A stretch of DNA of 64,000 nucleotides, from contig OZ022509.1 in the NCBI GenBank assembly GCA_963989385.1, forward strand, positions 74,546,667 through 74,610,666, given 5' to 3'. Both the position numbers and the translations under genes were made by a program. Of this stretch, positions 1 to 11,147 are shown piece by piece. Below the pieces are notes generated by a model, which ran no database searches, was not told where the DNA came from, and saw only the letters and a program-made list of their open reading frames with translations. The stretch's first letter is position 1, and each line of letters opens with the position of its first letter. Source of the stretch: Ctena decussata (taxonomy: Eukaryota; Mollusca; Bivalvia; Lucinida; Lucinidae).

Positions 1-322
1 TGTCAAGAAAATCAACTTCCCATGTGTACCTATTGTACAGGTGGGCTTCACACAGGACTGGTAAGTGAGCACATATCTTATTTAGTCAACTATAAAATGG
101 TCTTTTTCCATCTCTACATTGACCCCAGATATCTAGATCAGTCGTATGAAATTCTGCTGTGATGCATTTTTCCCTTCTAAAACAATCCCAAAAATCTAGA
201 GCTGTCTTATATTTTTGATTAAATATTCAAAGGCATGTCAACAAAAGGTAATTCCAGTATACTTGTCATAAAATGCCTATTATGGCAATATTATTCATAG
301 ATGTTCTCTTATATGTTTGCAG

Positions 323-1977
323 ATAGTCCAAGGTGTAGGTGTGGGTATCATCTTAAAGAAAACTAGTGAAAATACAGTATTAAAATGGGCTTCATTTCTA
401 CTTGTTTGGTCTTATTTATTGCTAGTGAGTATTTCTGACATTCTTAATCAAAATTCTAAGTATTGGGACAGACAGGTCTGAGCAAACAGTGCAGACTGAA
501 GATCAGACTGTTCCTAAAGAACTTCATGTTTGCTTCTCTGATGATCACTCCCTTCCTAACAGGCATCTACTTTTAAATCTGTGGAAGCAATATTTTTCTT
601 TATATGAATCAACCCACATTGAGCAAATGGCAGAGTTACTTCCTCCAAAATTGTTTCTACACTTTGGAAATTACAATATTTCTACTTTTGTTTTTACTAG
701 GCATATGTTACTAGCAAAGCCCAGTTACGTTTAGTAATAGCACTTCTAGTTGTAGGTCTGTGCTCACATAATATTTTGATCAGCAGTGCTCTTACTAGGA
801 CATCTTGCATTTAGGTTACATCAGTGCTGTAGATAATAGGGCTGTTTGATCATAATTGTTGATTTTTTTTATATTTTATATCATCCTTTGAGACCCTCAT
901 CTTAACCACCTCACCATTTCTGATTATGTATCATAACATACTCTCTCTTATTTAGTGCTTAAGAGGTATATTCTTTTTTTCAGGCTTATGTGACCAACAT
1001 AACCCAGCTGTGTTTAGTGATAGCACCTCTAGTTGTAGGTCTGGCCTCACAAAATATTGTGATCAGCAGTGCCCTGACTAGAACAGTTGCTGATGTTGAC
1101 ACTGGTAAGTACACATGCTTTTCCATATTTTCAAGGGCTCTGGTAACTCCGTGGAAAAGCACTGGTCTGCCAAGCTAGCAGGCTCAGTTTAGATTCCTCT
1201 TGATCAAGAATTCTCTTCAACCATAAGCATGTTCCATTGCATATAGCCTTTGATTATTACCTTTCCAATGGCTCAATATGACTGAAATACTGTTGAAAAG
1301 ACTGTAAATCACAAGCTGTCCGTCCATATATATCAGCAAATATGTACTGTTAATATTTGAAGTTTTAGTCCACATGTACTTAAACTTCATATATTGCCAT
1401 TATGCATATACTGATTCCAGGGTTCGATGTGCTGGGAAGCAGCCAATCAGTGTGCTTTAGTTTGAGTTTGAGATTATTCTCAAGTTTTATAACCTCAAAC
1501 CCAGATTTCTAGCTAGATTTCAAGTTTTTGTCTCTCTTGCAACTAGCAGAAGCTAGACATTTTTACAAAGGTCAAGGACTGACTCCTTCTAGGCTTCCAG
1601 GTTCCCTGGGCAGTGAAATCCTTTCTAAATGAGGTCTGCTCTTAAGGGGAAGAATTTGTTATTAGAGAAACCGGTTGTTTCCATTAGGAGTTGACCACCG
1701 TTAGGGAGCAGAAATGAAAATGGCGAGTGTTGCTTCCCTTAATAATGTACTCAGTCACCTTAAGACATGTTAGCACCTCTATATTGTTTCATTTTATTTT
1801 ACAGGTGCAATGCTGGGACTCAATATGGCCACCAACTCTCTCATTAGAACCGTGTCTCCAACTGTGGGTGGGGTGATGCTGGAACACTTTGGATTTTCAT
1901 CATTTGGATACTTCGGTTTTCTTGCATCAGGAGTAGTCACATCTGTTTTGTTTTATAAATTAAGAGAAAAGTCATAG
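323..1977 (+). CDS. SLC22A18: SLC22A18-like MFS transporter, last three coding exons (5' part outside window)
   Basis: These are the three 3' coding exons of a major facilitator superfamily membrane transporter. Exons are 323-424 (acceptor ttgcag, donor gtgagt), 984-1104 (donor gtaagt) and 1805-1977 (acceptor ttacag, stop TAG at 1975-1977). Splice phases agree: 0 between the first two, and a glycine codon split across the last junction. The joined peptide runs IVQGVGVGIILKK, then a hydrophobic helix, then LVIAPLVVGLASQNIVISSA, then GAMLGLNMATNSLIRT, SPTVGGVMLEHFG and a final hydrophobic segment ending KLREKS. The pattern TGxxLGL...RTxxPTVGG fits the end of SLC22A18 (ORCTL2/TETRAN), a drug/H+ antiporter-like carrier. 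The upstream exons should lie before base 1. A GTAAGT donor at 61 may end one, but the translation of 1-60 does not match, so I leave it out. Substrate is unknown. Family assignment is strong; exact orthology is inferred. Confidence 0.85.
701..814 (+). pseudogene. Decayed duplicate of the 984-1104 exon of the SLC22A18-like gene
   Basis: A second copy of the neighbouring exon lies inside the preceding intron, in the same orientation and with its own acceptor (tttttactag at 691-700). It reads in the same frame: AYVTSKAQLRLVIALLVVGL then CSHNILISSALTRT, against AYVTNITQLCLVIAPLVVGL then ASQNIVISSALTRT in the real exon. After the shared ALTRT it diverges to SCI and a stop at 812-814, and the gtaagt donor is missing. 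It is therefore probably a pseudo-exon, but it could still act as an alternative terminal exon giving a shortened carrier. Confidence 0.75.
1236..1331 (+). repeat. Fragment of a SINE body (same family as 47160-47280)
   Basis: Intronic stretch matching the 3' half of the SINE at 47083-47280, including the shared piece tgactgaaatactgttga followed by an A-rich segment. No tRNA-like head is left. Confidence 0.5.
1423..1515. repeat. Half copy of the CCAATCAGTG hairpin element
   Basis: Contains gaagcagccaatcagtgtgc, then a TTTGAGTTTGAGATT arm and an AAGTTTTATAACCTC end. This is one arm of the foldback elements complete at 39537-39668 and 45905-46045. Confidence 0.6.
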
Positions 1978-2024
1978 TCCATTCAAGCAGTCAGGAACAA
2001 ATGTTTGGACTGTCACCACAACAC

Positions 2025-2220
2025 TTTATTCCAAAGCGGCTTTTAATCCATAAAGCATAAAAAAGCAGATGACAAAATTAACATCTGCAAAATTTCTAAA
2101 ACAAAATCCCAAGCTACACATATTGAAAATTCAATAAAAACTGGAGGGCAAACAGTGTAGATCCAGATACAGGTGGCTCATTTTGAGCCACCTCATCTGG
2201 ATCTACACTGTTTGCTTATT
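2025..2220. repeat. Hairpin element ending in a near-perfect GATCCAGATG...CATCTGGATC palindrome
   Basis: An A-rich body is followed by a long inverted repeat (2148-2215): gcaaacagtgtagatccag pairs with the reverse complement ending in tttgc, around GTGGCTCATTTTGAGCCAC. A second copy with the same body lies at 48455-48670. An AATAAA at 2133-2138 could serve the upstream transporter gene, but it lies within the repeat. Confidence 0.7.
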
Positions 2221-3847
2221 TAACTATTTTTATTTTTTTGCGCTTCAAGTTACATGGTATAAGGGAGATAAATTAAAGCGAAGTATTTGCTTTAATTGTT
2301 GATTAGTTCATTCTCCAAATAGGGCTACTCTTTAAGGAAGAAATTTTCTCTGAGCTGAGGGCAAATTCTTTCCTCCTGTAAGAATAGCCTCAAATGTGAA
2401 AGGAGACAAATACATGAACTAACATATCAGTTACCTTCCTTGGATATGTATCAGTATGCCTAAATCTTACTCTTTCAGGGGAAAAGACACCACCATTTTC
2501 TTTTTGCTTTTCTTTTGAATGAGGGCCATCTCTTTAAGGGGGAAAAAAATGGTCGTAGAGAAGCAAGTTCTATTCTGTTTGAACAGATCCCATCTTAGAA
2601 TATACTTAGTGATCCATCTCTCAAACTGCCTGGAATTTTGTATATCGGGGACCACAACATATGCCCATAGAAGTTAGAAAATATTCCAAAATTACTGGCA
2701 GATAAATGATCACAGTGAACTCTGGAAAGTTTGATCTGTCCTGCTATATTCCATTTACGACCAGCTTCATTGCAAAAAGGGGAATACAAAATAATGCATC
2801 TGGAGAAGCTGCTTTGATAGAAATCAGTATTGTCAATCGTCAAGGTATCAGCAAGAACTAAGGTTTTATTTCACCATTGTTTGGAATTGAGTGGGTGAGT
2901 TAACTCCGGTTTAATATCTCACCAACACATAGGTCATGTGGAGAGGGTACTTACTTTAAAGGCTCATCCAAAAGACCGTCAGCACACCATGGCCCCTCCT
3001 AATCAATTGGAAAGCAATATGGATAATCAAGCAATAGTTACTTTATATTTGAAAAATTTGAATTTGTTTGCTTCTTTTCTACAAGACTTTAATATGTCAT
3101 GTAGACCTTGAGGTGACTGTATTTTTTTTGTTTGAAGTATTGATCAAAGGATTGGGTGTAGGCTAAACTTATATTTGTCCTCTTCATGGTGAAAGTGCAA
3201 TATGGCCATATTCTGTACATACAAAGCAAAGTCTTGAGGCCATTGTTTCAGTTGAATACTTTCAGGAGAAGCAACTGTATCAAAGTCTAAGTTTTGCCGT
3301 CTGTATTGTCTGAGGTGTACTCATTACGGGAAGAAAGCAGATTATTTCCTAGAGTAGACCCCAATACGAAAAGGCTACTGCCACCCAGGAAAGCAAACAG
3401 GATGTCCACAGTTGTTTCCCTTTGTAAAAATGGTAGAAAAACAAGGAGGCATGTCCCTACAAATAGATCTGAAATATCTTTGGAAAGTACTTGGATACAA
3501 GCAACAGTTACTGGCTGATTATAAATACTATGTATGGACAGGTGGGCTATAATTCTAATATTCTGTTTCATTTCATGTGCTTAGTATTTCTGTCAGTCTT
3601 GCCTTTGGGATCAAATATTTTTGGTGAAAGTTTTGTTTGAATTTTATCATGATAGCAATACTGTTAGTGTATCAATATAACTTATTAAATTAAATAAATT
3701 ACTTTTATATTTGCTTAGTAGTTGTTTATTTTGGTTTAGTATGTTTACTATGTTACCATATTTTTATGTCTTACATAAGACATTTTTTATTCTACCAAAA
3801 CACCAAAAATATCTACAAGAAGTATACTTTATGGAAAGATGAAAACT
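2221..3847. other. No gene seen; one degenerate repeat piece
   Basis: Only short random reading frames. About 3320-3480 resembles 37750-37960 and 50345-50560 (shared GGAAAGCAAACAGGATGTC-like and TTTGTAAAAATGG blocks), so it is a third copy of a dispersed repeat. The rest is AT-rich unique sequence with nothing I recognise. Confidence 0.5.
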
Positions 3848-4078
3848 TGACATGACAAAACCAGCAAAGTGACGTGCGCCCAGCATATACTTAGATCAGC
3901 CTGGGCATCTACCCAGTCTAATCAGTCTCATAGCAGTGCAATTAAAGGCCAGCTAAGGGTCTAAGCTAGCTCCACGCAGACAGTGATGACTGATCAGACT
4001 GGACAGATGCCCAGGCTGATCCGAGTCTTTGCTGGGCACACATGCCGCCTTTTTGTTTTTGTCATGTCCCAGCTCAGA
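3848..4078. mobile_element. MITE-like hairpin, GAGCCGCGACACGAG family, diverged copy
   Basis: Long imperfect hairpin. The left arm holds gacatgacaaaaccagcaaa and TCAGCCTGGGCATC. The right arm is the complement, with GATGCCCAGGCTGATC and TGTCATGTCCCAGCTCA. Better-preserved relatives are at 9404-9641, 19556-19792 and 28050-28285. It has no coding capacity. Confidence 0.75.
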
Positions 4079-4124
4079 TTAGATGGTTGCTTATCTTATG
4101 AACAGCAACAACTCAAACCCGGCC

Positions 4125-4316
4125 GAGAGGTTATAAAGCTTGATTACATTCTCAAACTCAAAGTAAAGCACACTGATTGGCTGCTTCTGAGCACATGCTC
4201 GGAAGCAGCCAATCAGTGTGCTTTATTTTGAGTTTGAGATCTGCTCGGAAGCAGCCAATCAGTGTGCTTTATTTTGAGTTTGAGATTATTCTCAAGTTTT
4301 ATAATCTCAAACCCAG
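4125..4316. mobile_element. CCAATCAGTG hairpin element with one arm partly duplicated
   Basis: Left arm ATTCTCAAACTCAAAGTAAA and gcacactgattggctgcttc. The loop is gagcacatgctc. The right arm gaagcagccaatcagtgtgc occurs twice in tandem (4201-4240 and 4245-4290), ending in a TTTTGAGTTTGAGA arm and AAGTTTTATAATCTC. Related to 39537-39668 and 45905-46045. Confidence 0.75.
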
Positions 4317-4892
4317 TCTGTGCATCAATTCAGTGTAACTAGAGCCTTCACTTTGTGCCTGTATATTCCTTAGGGTCCATATATGGTGTGACAGCAAAAG
4401 GGTCTGATTAGACTTTGCTTATGCAATAAGCACTCTCTTGCCTGTTGTAACTAAAATCCTGGAGTGGTACCATATTTCTTTAAGGAACGAATTACATTTT
4501 TCTGAGGTTTATATAAGTGTAAACTAGATGGGTGGCATGCAAACTGAATGGACCCTAAAGGGGTTGATATAAACTTTGTGACCCGATGTAGTTTACACTT
4601 TGATAAACGGCAGGAAAATTAAGCTCATTGCCTATATTTACATTCGTTTCAATCAAAATCTTATATTAGCGCTAAAACTGAAGCAGTATAACATCTACAT
4701 GCAGTCTTTCTGCTAACAGTGTAACAGTATCAATGACATTATGATGCTGCCAACCTTCAATCAGATTGTAGAGAACCATGGTTTATTCTGATGTCATTTA
4801 AGGTTATGTGACGTCGCATGGCGCAAAGTAAATATTGGAATGTAAAATACATTACCTTCCAATGGTTTACTCCAGGGCTTTTCAGTAAATAC
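4317..4892. other. No feature recognised
   Basis: AT-rich intergenic sequence. No open frame of note, no splice-flanked coding stretch and no repeat I can match elsewhere in the window. Confidence 0.5.
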
Positions 4893-6770
4893 ACCAACAA
4901 GAGGCCCAAATGGGCCTGATATCGCTCACCTGGCTTTTGTGCAACGGGACCATTCTGATACAAAATTGGTCCAATTCCAGAGATTTTCTCAGTTTCACAT
5001 TTTGCTACTTTTAGTAACAGAGGCCAAATTGTCTGGTTTTCATATATTTACTTTTGAAACACCTCAATGCAAGAATCATTTTGCCACAAATTTCAGCAAA
5101 TTCCATTCAGGGGTTACTGAGATATTGTCAGTTTCATCTTTTGTGCTATTTTTAGTAACGGCAGATGGCCACCATCTTAGAATGCCAAAATGCAAAAAAT
5201 TGAAAAGCTTTCATGCAAGGACCATTTTGACACAAAATTGGTCCAGTTCCATTGTAATTTTCTAATTTTCATATTTTGCTATTTTAAGTAACAGAGGCCA
5301 ACTTGACAGGTCAATATTTGTTAATTTTTGAAACACGTCAAAGCAAGAATCATTTTGCCACAAATTTCGTCTCAATCGCTTCAGCGGTTAATGAGATGTT
5401 GTCATTTTCATGTTTTGTGCTATTTTTAGTAATGGCAAATGGCGGCCATCTTGGAATGCCAAAATGCAGAAAATCAAAATGCTTAATGAAAGGACCATTC
5501 TGACAGAAAATTAGTCCAATTTCACTGAGATTTTCTAATTTTCACATTTTTCTATTTTTAGTAACAAAAGCCATTAAAACTTGTCTATATTTAGTTACTT
5601 TTGAAACATCTCAATGCAAAAATCATTTAGACACAAATTTTGTCAAAATCTATTCAGCGGTTGCTGAGATATTGTCATTTTCATGTTTTGTGCTATTTTT
5701 AGTAACGGCAGATGGTGGCCATCTTGGAATGCCAAACTGCAATTAATCGAAATGGCTTCATGTAAGGAACATTCTGACACAAAATTGGTCCAATTCCATT
5801 CAAGGGTTCTTGAGTAATTGTCATTTTATGTTTGTGCTATTTTTAGTAACGGCAGATGTCGGCAAGCCAGATTGCAATTAATCGAAACAGCTTCATGCAA
5901 GAAACATTCTGACACAAAATTGGTTGAATTCCATACAAGGGTTCTTGAGTTATTGTCATTTTTATGTTTGTGCTATTTTTAGTAACGGCAGATGTTGGCC
6001 ATCTTGGAAAGCCAAATTGCAATTTATCGAAACGGCTTCATGCAAGGAACATTCTGACACAAAATTGGTCGAATTCCATTCAAGGGTTCTTGAGTAATTT
6101 TCATTTTTATGTTTGTGCTATTTTTAGTAACGGCCCCCATGGTGGCCATCTTGGACAGTCAACTGGCACAAAATTGAAATAATTCCTTTCAAGGACCATT
6201 TCTGACCAAATCTGACCACAATTGATTGAGTTTACTAAAAATAGCACAAAACATGAAAATGACAATATCTTAGTAACGGCTGAATGGATTTAGACGAAAT
6301 TTGTGGCAAAATTATTCTTGCTTTGAGGTGTTTCAAAAATTAACAATATAGACACGTCAAATTGGCCTCTGTTACTTAAAATAGCAAAATATGAAAATTA
6401 GAAAATTACAATGGAACTGGACCAATTTTGTGTCAAAATGGTCCTTGCATGAACTTTTGGATTTTTTGCATTTTGACATTCCAAGACGGCCGCCATCTGC
6501 CGTTTCTAAAAATAGCACAAAACATGAAACTGACAATATCTCAGTAACCTTTGAATGGATTTTGATGAAAATTGTGGCAAAATGATTCTTGCATTGAGGT
6601 GTTTCAAAAGTAAATATATAAAGACCAGGCAAGTTGGCCTCAGTTACTAAAAGTAGCAAAATGTGAAAATGAGAAAATCTCAGTTGAATTGGACCAATTT
6701 TGTATCAGAATTTTCCCGTTGCACAATAGCCAGGTGAGCGATATCAGGCCCATTTGGGCCTCTTGTTAGG
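4893..6770. mobile_element. 1.9 kb foldback element built from about 190-bp repeated modules in opposed orientation
   Basis: The ends are long inverted repeats: ACAAGAGGCCCAAATGGGCC at about 4898 against GGCCCATTTGGGCCTCTTGT at about 6767, followed by a GATATCGCTCACCTGGC arm on both sides. Inside, a module of roughly 190 bp recurs: a cattttgacacaaaattggt block, then a gagatattgtca block, then gtgctatttttagtaa, then ggcagatggcggccatcttg. It runs forward from 4940 to 6170 and inverted from about 6220 to 6700. Short open frames here are by-products of the repeats. It encodes no protein, so it is a non-autonomous foldback-type element. Confidence 0.8.
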
Positions 6771-6856
6771 TGTTGACGGACAAATTTCGGCACGACGCAC
6801 CCCGGACGCATTGGTATGACAATAGCTCACTATGGCCCTTCGGGCCAGGTGAGCTA
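6771..6856. repeat. Short AGCTCACC...GGTGAGCT hairpin tail
   Basis: tagctcactatggcccttcg then ggccaggtgagcta forms an imperfect palindrome around GGCCCTTCGGGCC. It looks like a terminal piece of the same broad foldback class as 59362-62013. Confidence 0.45.
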
Positions 6857-7442
6857 ATAATGTAAATATTTGGTTATAAGACAGTCCTGAGTCTCATGCC
6901 GCTACTACGACAAGAGTACACAACCGCAATCTTCAAGAGACCCTTCTTAAAAGTCTTATAAGCCAGATTGAGAATTTCGTGATTCTTTTGGAAGGGAACA
7001 AACCATCATACAGCAAAGTTTCATAAACCTTAGATATTTGGGGACATTCTAGATAGGGAAAACCTCCTTTCATTGCTGAATAAATATGGTAATTCAGATC
7101 AACATGTGAGAGACATCACCCAGCCATGTGCAAACACAAGATTTAAAAACAAAACAATAAAACTTGCATATACATACCATCTGATCAGTCACCTGCATTT
7201 ATAATCTCTCAATCTTGGGAAATCAATAAAGTGAGACCCATACAGTGGTAGCCTAATCCATAATCGTAAGACCACTGTTGTTCCCCAGAGTATAAAACAA
7301 AGAAGACTGAAAAATTCGTGTATTTCTCTATATTTCTTCATATAGACTGAAAACATTTTCCTGTTTCAACATAAAATGATGATTGCGAAACAGTTTCAAA
7401 TGCAAATGCATGATTCATAAACACACCTGGTTAATTATGATA

Positions 7443-7601
7443 CAAGGGCTGTTACAAAACGAAAGAGCTAGTATTACGAAATGAAAAAAAGTCATAGCTC
7501 CCAAATGAACATGTCACTGTAGCTAAACAAATTATGCAGTTTGAGAACTATGACTCTTTTTCCTCCCATAACAGCTCTTTTTGCTTTCACAACAGCCCTT
7601 G
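7443..7601. mobile_element. Small MITE with TA target duplication
   Basis: Terminal inverted repeats CAAGGGCTGTT and AACAGCCCTTG, extended imperfectly by AAGAGCT/AGCTCTTTTT, with TA on both outer sides. About 160 bp and non-coding. The size and TA flanks suggest the mariner/Tc1 group. Confidence 0.65.
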
Positions 7602-7776
7602 TAAATACACAATTAACCAGGGGTTATACAAACATAAATGAAACAGACATAAAAAAAACACAAAAACTTTCTAATAAATCATTTGAGAAAAAAAGATACT
7701 GAGAAAACTAATCAGTAAGTTTTTGCATACCATTTCACAATCAAATGAATACTACAAAGTACTTAATATTCTCAGG

Positions 7777-7996
7777 GGCCGTATTCATAAAGTCACTTAA
7801 GTCATTGCTATGCGGTTGCTAAGGCTAAAATTCTATAAAGGAGATACCCTACAACTATGAAATTTGTTCTGGAGGAACAGTCTTTGTAAGACTGTTCCTC
7901 CAGACCAAATTTCATAGTTGTAGGGAATCTCCTTTATGGATATTTAGCCTTAGCAACCGCATAGCAACGACTTAAGTGGCTTTATGAATACGGCCC
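7777..7996. mobile_element. 220-bp hairpin element (GGGGCCGTATTCATAAAG family)
   Basis: Near-complete self-complementarity: ggggccgtattcataaagt at the left pairs with ttatgaatacggcccc at the right, and the arms meet near ggaacagtctttgtaagact. A half copy lies at 45402-45515. The MITE is a foldback type with no coding capacity. Confidence 0.8.
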
Positions 7997-8510
7997 CAGG
8001 ACTTTTGTTTTGCTAATATTGGCAAACAGGGTTGCCACAGTCAGGGATAAACATCTGGAAAATGATTTTTTTTTTTTCTTCAGGTCAGGGATAGTCAGGA
8101 AATTTGTAAATTAATGGCTGTGGCAATCTTCAGAAACCCATTCACTGTAAGCCTATATCTATTTTAGTACTTTGGTAGGGCTGACAAATCAGCAAGCTTG
8201 AAGCTCTTACCATAGATAAATCACCTTTCCAAGCCACACTCAGAATGTCACACAAAAATCACCTGTTAGTGTATAACTAGCCAACATGTCAACAACTTGG
8301 CATGTGACATAGTCCCACAAACAAAATCGCATGTGGTCAATGTCCCACAATAAGTACATGATTTTACCTTACAGTGAATGGAGGGCTGTTTACCTGTTTA
8401 AAGTTGGTATGGTTTCAAAAAGATGAATTGATAACAGAGTAAGACTCTTTCACTATCAATATCTATCTGCAAGGGCATACAGTGCCCTCGCAGACAGAAA
8501 TGGAGAGAAA
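7997..8510. other. No gene; weak short inverted pair
   Basis: GTTGCCACAG at 8031-8040 is mirrored by CTGTGGCAAT at 8118-8127 around a T-rich tract, possibly a worn small element. Otherwise nothing is recognised. Confidence 0.4.
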
Positions 8511-8727
8511 TGAGCCCTGACATAAGAAAACCAACAAAGTGGCATGAACGCACAGTGAAGACTTAGATCACCTTGGTTATCTGCCCATTCTGATCAGAGT
8601 TTTTGCTGTACACTTAAAGGGTAGCTAAGGGTCTAAGCTACCTCCATGAGGACAGGAAGACTCTGATTAGACTGGGCGGATGCTGGGCGCACATGCCTCT
8701 TTGTTTTTTTTGTCATGTTGCGGCTCA
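8511..8727. mobile_element. MITE-like hairpin, GAGCCGCGACACGAG family
   Basis: Starts tgagccctgacataagaaaa and ends TGTCATGTTGCGGCTCA. It has the family's internal TAAAGGGTAGCTAAGGGTCT loop region, and the arms are somewhat diverged. Confidence 0.75.
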
Positions 8728-9403
8728 AATGATGACATGAATCTTGCTTTTCCAAAACCAAAGTGTTCTCAAACAAGTAGTTTTTCTCAATAAAGATCTA
8801 TGGATACACCTCCATGTTTATATCATCCTTTTTTTTCCAAGGGAAACAACTTTTGTAAGTTCCTGTTTGCTTTCACAACTGGATATTATCTTCCCCTGAA
8901 AGAGTACCCACTCACCTTTAAATTGACAAAATGAAATAAAATTAATACATATTCACTGTCATGACATGATTTTCTTAAAAGTCACTTGATAATGAAATAT
9001 TGATTTATTGTGATTGCTATTATCAATTTTCAATCTTCAGTAAAACTTTCAAATTTTCACATTTCTTATTTCTTGAAAAATAAAAAAGCTTTGTGGATTC
9101 TCAAAGGAACTGCGTGATGATATCCCACAACACAATACATTTGAGCCCATCATGTTATTTCAAACAATGTGACACTAGTGACAAGCAAACTTAAGGCTCT
9201 GATCAAACTGCACCGAAGTGCAGTCTGATCAGATTCTTTACTTGTCACATCTATCAACTATGGAATTTGGCCCAAGCCATATATATCTCACAGAGAAGCC
9301 TCTACAGACTCGGTGTAAACAATATGAATGATCTGAATATCACATGACAAAACTGCAACATTGTTGGAAGTCACATGATGTAGCTCATTTATTCCACATA
9401 ATA
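8728..9403. other. No feature recognised
   Basis: AT-rich sequence. A small palindrome sits at 9193-9240 (AAGGCTCTGATCAAACTGCA mirrored by TGCAGTCTGATCAGATTCTT). No coding signal. Confidence 0.45.
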
Positions 9404-9641
9404 TGAGCCGCGACACGAGAAAACCAACAATGTGGTTGTGCACCCTGCGCAGACTCAGATCAGCCTAGGCATCCACCCAGTCTGGTCAGACTCTTTGCTA
9501 AGCACTCAAAGGGTAGCTATGGGTCTAAGCTACCTCCATGCGGACAGCGAAGACTCTGATCAGACTGGGGGGATGCCCAGGCTGATCTGAGTCTGCGCTG
9601 GGCGCACAACCACATTGTTGGTTTTGTCGTGTCGCGGCTCA
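9404..9641. mobile_element. MITE-like hairpin, GAGCCGCGACACGAG family, well-preserved copy
   Basis: tgagccgcgacacgagaaaa at the left is the complement of TTTGTCGTGTCGCGGCTCA at the right. The arms of about 100 bp (containing CTCAGATCAGCCTAGGCATC) flank a loop with GGGTAGCTATGGGTCTAAGC. Confidence 0.85.
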
Positions 9642-9809
9642 TATGAGCTATGACGCACAACAAGAATTCCAAGAAGGGTGGTGTCTCGCATGTCTGTGCA
9701 CTGTTACAAAACCAGAAACCTCCAGACAAAGTGTACTGCCCTGAAGGGTACAACAGAAAAGCAATACCTATGTCTCACAACCTGCTAATTGCAGGTGAGA
9801 CAAAAATGG

Positions 9810-10045
9810 GAGCCGTGACACAATAGAACTAACAAAGTGGCATGTGCACCCAGGGAAGACTAAAATCAGCGTAGGAATCCACCCAGTCTGCTCAGAGTCT
9901 TCGCTGTCAGCATGGAGGTAGCTTAGATTTTAGCTACCTTTTAAGTGCACAGTGAAGATTCTGATCAGACTGAGTGGATGCCCAGGCTGATCTGAGTCTT
10001 CGCTGAGTGTGCATGCCACTTTGTTGGTTTTGTCGTGTCACGGCT
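9810..10045. mobile_element. MITE-like hairpin, GAGCCGCGACACGAG family
   Basis: Left end gagccgtgacacaatagaac, right end TTTTGTCGTGTCACGGCT. The internal arms carry the GATCAG and GTGGATGCCCAGGCTGATCT signatures. It lies 170 bp from the previous copy. Confidence 0.8.
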
Positions 10046-10225
10046 AAGTGCATATGAGACAAGCAAAGGCTCAAGGTGGCCCTACCATTTGTACATTCTG
10101 ATCAGAGCCTTTACTGTTAGCACTAGAACATGTATAGTAAGGTAAGGCACAGAATGAACACTCTAGCTTGACTGCACAGATTCACAGGTTGGTTTGAGTC
10201 TTTGCTATTTGCAAATACATTAAGC

Positions 10226-10829
10226 GGTCCATCGAATTACCCCAAACCACCCCAAAAAACCCCAAACCACCCCAAACCGCCCAATAAAAGCACCCCAAAC
10301 CACCAAAACCAAATCACTTGAAACCAAATTTGGTATTTTGCAGCAACTTACACTACTTTAGAAATATTTGGTAAGGCTTAAAATATTTATAAGTTAGGAA
10401 AATTGATTTATATTTACAGCTACAGGGAAAATTGCTGTTACCAATATGAGGCTATATTTATGTATGTATGTGAATATATGAATGGTATATAACATGCATA
10501 CACTTACAAATACATGTGCTGACAAAGATATAATGGACATACAAACATACATATGCGACATATTTACATACCTGTACATACACGCAGCATACATACGTAT
10601 ACCACGATATTATCATCAGGGCATACAATATGCAATTCCCTTTTTCTGCACAAATAGCTCATATTTATTTTTATTAAATAATTTTGAAATCATTAAAAAA
10701 GCATAAACACAAGGTTTGCAACCAATTTTAACCTGAAACAATATTAAGAAAAGTCGTTTGGGGTGGTTTTTAGGCGGTTTGGGGTGGTTTGGGGTGTTTT
10801 GGGGTGGTTTGGGGTAATTCGATGGACCG
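10226..10829. mobile_element. 604-bp TIR element with 10-bp target duplication and G-rich ends (MULE-like)
   Basis: The ends are GGTCCATCGAATTACCCCAA and its mirror TTGGGGTAATTCGATGGACC. TACATTAAGC is directly repeated on both outer sides (10216-10225 and 10830-10839). A duplication of 9-10 bp is typical of Mutator-like elements. The arms continue as C-rich (left) and G-rich (right) runs with five GGGG tracts at about 10757-10816. The middle is AT-rich and non-coding. Confidence 0.8.
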
Positions 10830-10984
10830 TACATTAAGCCCATTTTTGCATATGTTGTGGTAGCTGAATACCCAAGACAATTTGGGTAAAATCCTATAGT
10901 CAGTTTCATGTAGAAAATAAACAAAATAGTGACCCAGTTCCAGGCAGTTGTTTGAAGATAAATATGATTTCTATTTTTTTTTCT

Positions 10985-11147
10985 TTTTCCAAGAAAAACC
11001 TATGTTGTGACCAATCATTAGAAACCAATTATTTGAACTGTTTCACTGAGACAGTTCTAATGAGGTGTTACAACATATGTTTTCATTGAGAAATAAGAAA
11101 AAATATTCCTAAATTCTCATCAATACACCCCTTATTAGGAGCACAGA
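10985..11147. repeat. Hairpin element, GGGGTCACAACATATG family, diverged
   Basis: ctatgttgtgaccaatcat pairs with aatgaggtgttacaacatat around the core ACTGTTTCACTGAGACAGTT, followed by the family's A-rich arm and a CCCCTTATTAGGAGC end. Relatives are at 13798, 14772, 31285 and 40598. Confidence 0.65.

Noticed and set aside
1..60. Upstream exon of the SLC22A18-like gene ending at a GTAAGT
   Set aside because: No frame gives the expected membrane-helix sequence with phase 0, so the donor alone is not enough.
4893..6770. Candidate CRISPR-like direct repeats
   Set aside because: Units are about 190 bp without conserved short repeats and unique spacers, and the context is eukaryotic.
10230..10300. 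CCCCAAACC runs resembling ciliate-type telomere DNA
   Set aside because: Lies within the mirrored arms of a TIR element with target duplications and is irregular; not a telomere.
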